From an uncultured Oscillospiraceae bacterium (GTDB lineage Bacteria > Bacillota > Clostridia > Oscillospirales > Acutalibacteraceae): a stretch of DNA of 64,000 bases. The notes beneath the pieces are model-generated. The model did no database searches. It had not been told where the DNA came from and saw nothing but the letters and a program-made list of their open reading frames with translations. This document shows positions 60,937-64,000 of the stretch, piece after piece. How positions within the stretch are numbered: the stretch's first letter is position 1; each line of letters begins with the position of its first letter. The stretch spans positions 4,182-68,181 of the forward strand of contig CABQLY010000011.1 of the NCBI GenBank assembly GCA_902465155.1, given 5' to 3'. A program made the position numbers and the translations under genes.

Positions 60937-61791
60937 ATGGCTGCAAAATTCGGCCCGGCGGGCAACGCCGCCAGCTTTACGGCAATGGGCTACAAAACCA
61001 GCCTTCAGGTGCCGGAGTATTTAACAAAAATGGGACTGGACGCATTTGAGTACCAGTGCGGGCGCGGGGTTAACATTGGGCAGGAAAAGGCCGCCGAGCT
61101 TGGCCGCCTTGCGCGCGAGAAAAGCATTACCCTTTCCCTGCATGCGCCGTATTATATTTCTATGTCGTCGGTGGAGGAGGAAAAGCGCCAAAATTCGGTG
61201 CAGTACATTTTAGCCAGCGCACAGGCGGTTTCGGCCATGGGCGGCAGCCGCATTGTGGTGCATACCGGCTCCTGCGGCAAAATTAGCCGCGAGCAAGCGC
61301 TGGAGCTGGCAAAGGATACCATGAAAAAAGCGCTTTCGGCGCTGGACGAGGCCGGCCTTGGCGGGGTGCATATTTGCCCTGAAACTATGGGGAAAATTAA
61401 TCAGCTTGGCACGCTGTACGAGGTTTTAGAGCTTTGCAGGTTAGATGAACGGCTAATTCCCTGCATTGATTTTGGGCACCTAAACGCCCGGAGTTTGGGT
61501 GGGCTAAAGCAGTTTGAGGATTATAAAAAAATCTTTACTGAAATTGAAAACGCCCTGGGGCTGGAGCGGCTGCGGCAGTACCACGCGCATTTTTCTAAAA
61601 TTGAGTACACCACCGGGGGCGAAAAGCGGCACCTAACCTTTGAAGATACGGTTTTTGGCCCGAATTTTGAGCCGGTGCTGGAGCTTACCGTGCAAAAGGG
61701 CTGCAGCCCTACCATTATTTGCGAATCGGCCGGCACACAGGCCGAGGACGCCAAAACAATGAAAAACTATTACGGTACCCTGCTTGCCTAA
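60937..61791 (+). CDS. nfo: Deoxyribonuclease IV (apurinic/apyrimidinic endonuclease)
   Basis: A 284-residue TIM-barrel enzyme of the endonuclease IV group, which cuts DNA at abasic sites using a trinuclear zinc centre. Metal-ligand segments include SLHAPYYISM, VVHTGSCG, ICPETMGK, CIDFGHLNAR, QYHAHFSKIEY and IICESAG. The protein is slightly divergent from E. coli Nfo, but the ligands are in place. AAAGGGG precedes the ATG. A terminator follows 23 bases after the stop. Confidence 0.88.
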   Translation: MAAKFGPAGNAASFTAMGYKTSLQVPEYLTKMGLDAFEYQCGRGVNIGQEKAAELGRLAREKSITLSLHAPYYISMSSVEEEKRQNSVQYILASAQAVSAMGGSRIVVHTGSCGKISREQALELAKDTMKKALSALDEAGLGGVHICPETMGKINQLGTLYEVLELCRLDERLIPCIDFGHLNARSLGGLKQFEDYKKIFTEIENALGLERLRQYHAHFSKIEYTTGGEKRHLTFEDTVFGPNFEPVLELTVQKGCSPTIICESAGTQAEDAKTMKNYYGTLLA

Positions 61792-61813
61792 ACAAGCAAG
61801 AACCTTAATTTTT

Positions 61814-61855
61814 AATGTACCAAGGCCGCCCAAACCGCCGCCTTGGTACATTTTT
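61814..61855. terminator. Terminator after nfo
   Basis: A perfect 13-bp inverted repeat (61814-61826 with 61840-61852) followed by T-rich sequence. The next promoter begins 2 bases later. Confidence 0.8.
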
Positions 61856-61856
61856 A

Positions 61857-61885
61857 TTGACTTTATAAACCATTTTTGCTATAAT
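61857..61885 (+). promoter_or_regulatory. Promoter of glmS
   Basis: TTGACT (61857-61862) and TATAAT (61880-61885) with a 17-base spacer. The leader is only about 85 bases. Confidence 0.8.
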
Positions 61886-61976
61886 AGGCTTGCAATATTT
61901 TTGTCTTGGCGGTTTGCGCGAACGGCAAAATTATTGCAAATTATTTTAATTTTACTTTACAAGGTGGTTAACTTTT

Positions 61977-63803
61977 ATGTGTGGTATAGTTGGCTTTGTA
62001 GGTCGCGAGCAGGCGGCCCCAATTTTGTTAGACGGCTTAGAGCGGCTGGAATACCGCGGGTATGACTCTGCCGGCGTTGCCGTTATTCACAACGGCGAAA
62101 TTAAAATGCAAAAAACCGTAGAGCGCATTTCGGCTTTAAAGCAAAGCACCCAAAACGGCTTAACGCTGCCCGGCACCATTGGCATTGGGCACACCCGCTG
62201 GGCCACCCACGGCGCCCCCTGCAACCGCAACGCCCACCCGCACAAAAGCTTTAAGGGCAACTTTGCCATTGTACATAACGGCATTATTGAAAACTACATT
62301 GAGCTAAAAGACGAGCTGATTGCCGACGGCGTGGTATTTAAAAGCGAGACTGACAGCGAAATTATTGCTAATTTGCTTGAAAAATATTACACGGGCGATG
62401 TATTTGCCGCGGTAGCCCAAACCATTAGCCGGTTAGAGGGCTCTTATTCGCTGGGTATTTTGTGCACCAAAGACCCCGAAACCCTTTACGCCGTGCGCCA
62501 TTTTAGCCCGCTGATTATTGGCCTTGGGGAGGGGAACAACTACATTGCCTCGGATGTTACGGCGCTAATTTCTCACACCAAAAATGTGCTTTACATTGAG
62601 GACGGCGAAATTGCCGTTTTAAAGCCGGATAGCGTACAGCTTTATAACGCCGAGGGTAAGGAGCTGACCCGTGAGGTAAGCGTTGTAAACTGGAGCATTG
62701 ACGCTGCCGAAAAAGGTGGCTACGACCACTTTATGATGAAAGAAATTAAAGAGCAGCCCGACGCCATTGCCAAAACCTACGAGCCGCGGTTAAAGGACGG
62801 TAAGGTGTTTTTTGAGGGCTTAAAGCTTACCGACGAGCAGCTTCGCGGAATTGACCGCATTGTAATTACGGCCTGCGGCTCGGCTTACCACACCGGCGTG
62901 GTTGCCAAATATTTTTACGAGGAGCTGTTAAGAATTCCGGTAGAGGTAGATTTAGCCTCGGAGTTCCGTTACCGCAACCCAATTATTAACAACAAAACGC
63001 TGGTAATAATTATTAGCCAGTCGGGCGAAACGGCCGATACCCTGGCCGCTTTAAAAGAGGCCAAGGCCCGCGGGGCGCATACCCTTTCTATTGTAAATGT
63101 AGTGGGCAGCTCTATTGCCAAAGCTTCGGACGATGTTATTTACACCTGGGCCGGGCCGGAAATTGCCGTTGCCACCACCAAGGCCTACTCTACCCAGCTA
63201 ATTGTTTTGTACCTGTTTGCAATTTACGCAGCCGAAAAGCTTGGCACCTGCAAGGAGGAACGGCTGAACAGCCTGTTGGACGGAATTCGCCGCCTGCCAA
63301 AGCAAATTCAAGATATTTTTGCGCTGGAGGATAAGCTGCGCGTGCTGGCCAAAGAGCATTATTCCATGCGCTCGGTGTTCTTTATTGGCCGTAATATAGA
63401 TTACGCCGTGGCTATGGAGGGTTCTTTAAAGCTAAAAGAGATCTCTTACTTGAATTCCGAGGCCTACGCCGCCGGCGAATTAAAGCACGGAACCATTTCG
63501 CTTATTGAGGAGGGCCGAATGGTTATTGCCCTTTCGGCGTACGGCAATTTAAGCGACAAAATGTTAAGCAATATTAAAGAGGTAAAAGCTCGCGGTGCCT
63601 TTGTGCTTTCTACCGCGGTAGAGGGCAACCGCGCCGTTTCGCAGGAGTCGGACGAGGTTATTTACCTGCCGCAGACCGACCCGCTGCTGCTGGCCTCGGT
63701 TGAGGTTGTACCGCTGCAGATTTTTGCCTATTATGTAGCCCTTTACAACGGCTGCGATATTGATAAACCACGAAATTTGGCGAAATCGGTAACGGTGGAA
63801 TAA
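61977..63803 (+). CDS. glmS: Glutamine-fructose-6-phosphate aminotransferase (isomerizing)
   Basis: A 608-residue enzyme that makes glucosamine-6-phosphate for cell-wall synthesis. The glutaminase domain starts with the catalytic CGIVGFVGRE (Cys at position 2) and has RWATHGAP and HNGIIENY. Two SIS domains follow, with ACGSAYHTG, SQSGETADTLAAL and LKLKEISYLNSEAYAAGELKHG. It ends NLAKSVTVE, as expected. CAAGGTGG lies before the ATG. The leader is too short for a glmS ribozyme. A terminator follows. Confidence 0.97.
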   Translation: MCGIVGFVGREQAAPILLDGLERLEYRGYDSAGVAVIHNGEIKMQKTVERISALKQSTQNGLTLPGTIGIGHTRWATHGAPCNRNAHPHKSFKGNFAIVHNGIIENYIELKDELIADGVVFKSETDSEIIANLLEKYYTGDVFAAVAQTISRLEGSYSLGILCTKDPETLYAVRHFSPLIIGLGEGNNYIASDVTALISHTKNVLYIEDGEIAVLKPDSVQLYNAEGKELTREVSVVNWSIDAAEKGGYDHFMMKEIKEQPDAIAKTYEPRLKDGKVFFEGLKLTDEQLRGIDRIVITACGSAYHTGVVAKYFYEELLRIPVEVDLASEFRYRNPIINNKTLVIIISQSGETADTLAALKEAKARGAHTLSIVNVVGSSIAKASDDVIYTWAGPEIAVATTKAYSTQLIVLYLFAIYAAEKLGTCKEERLNSLLDGIRRLPKQIQDIFALEDKLRVLAKEHYSMRSVFFIGRNIDYAVAMEGSLKLKEISYLNSEAYAAGELKHGTISLIEEGRMVIALSAYGNLSDKMLSNIKEVKARGAFVLSTAVEGNRAVSQESDEVIYLPQTDPLLLASVEVVPLQIFAYYVALYNGCDIDKPRNLAKSVTVE

Positions 63804-63822
63804 GTTTTTTCAATACGCCAAG

Positions 63823-63867
63823 GCGTCAAAGAAGCTTCGGGTTTTGGGGCTTCTTTGGCGCTTTTTT
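63823..63867 (+). terminator. Terminator after glmS
   Basis: A 13-bp stem with one G-T pair (63823-63835 with 63849-63861) followed by T6. The remaining 130 bases to the window end show no gene. Confidence 0.85.
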
Positions 63868-64000
63868 GCGGCTTTTGGGCTGTAAAAGAAAGGGGACGGC
63901 AGGCAATTTTTTGTGCAGCCCCAAAATTTAAAGGGTTTTTGAAAATGTAGGTTTGTCAATGATGTGTTACAAAAATCAGAAAACTTCGCCGTTGGATAAA

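Noticed and set aside
61886..61976. Possible glmS ribozyme upstream of glmS
   Set aside because: Only about 90 bases separate the -10 box from the start codon, too short for the ribozyme core, and none of its conserved segments is visible.

Overview
The window is a bacterial chromosome segment, most likely from an anaerobic, spore-forming member of the Clostridia of Ruminococcaceae/Oscillospirales type (inference). The grounds are a 28-residue SpoVM-like peptide gene at 16911, a dockerin-bearing secreted esterase at 17121-19460, an oxygen-sensitive glycyl radical enzyme, and housekeeping gene orders typical of Clostridia (rnc - radical SAM - smc - ftsY; yhbY - nadD - yqeK - LCP - rsfS - leuS).

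Layout. 1-9.4 kb: a GT-C type membrane glycosyltransferase and a YfhO-type membrane protein, then rsmE, pth and mfd. 9.4-20.6 kb: an accessory stretch with an AraC regulator, a GH130 mannoside phosphorylase-like enzyme, a GH78 alpha-L-rhamnosidase split by a frameshift, tRNA-Leu(UAG), hsp20, a PucR-type regulator, a small membrane protein plus spoVM, an esterase-dockerin-esterase protein, a tandem repeat, a candidate structured RNA and a DUF1292 protein. 20.6-37.4 kb: a complete bacterial microcompartment (BMC) locus. 37.5-38.9 kb: a CPA2 antiporter followed by a decayed 15-bp repeat. 39-64 kb: core genes infC-rpmI-rplT, a SpoU methyltransferase, dprA, topA, trmFO, plsX, rnc, a radical SAM protein, smc, ftsY, rdgB, yhbY, nadD, yqeK, an LCP protein, rsfS, leuS, rpsU, yqeG, nfo and glmS.

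The BMC locus is the centrepiece. It encodes a B12-independent diol dehydratase of the glycyl radical family with its activase, a class II aldolase, a zinc alcohol dehydrogenase, a CoA-acylating aldehyde dehydrogenase, PduL, acetate kinase, an iron alcohol dehydrogenase, PduS- and PduT-like electron-transfer proteins, a GlcG/HbpS-like protein, an EutP GTPase, a DeoR regulator, and shell proteins of the BMC-H (six, including EutS), BMC-T and BMC-P classes. This matches the GRM5 (fucose/rhamnose) type: deoxyhexulose-1-phosphate is cleaved to DHAP and lactaldehyde, lactaldehyde is reduced to 1,2-propanediol, the diol is dehydrated to propionaldehyde, and this is dismutated to propanol and propionate with ATP made from propionyl phosphate. 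Two sigma-A promoters (20716 and 25242) drive its two halves and share a TGTTTTAT-type motif that is a candidate DeoR operator. The broken rhamnosidase nearby would have supplied rhamnose.

The most notable points are a shell gene with two strong start sites (28864 and 28972), a dehydratase with no visible encapsulation peptide although five partners seem to carry one, an activase without the ferredoxin-like insert, an infC gene that appears to start at AUU, and a roughly 206-nt RNA-like inverted-repeat structure at 19803-20008.
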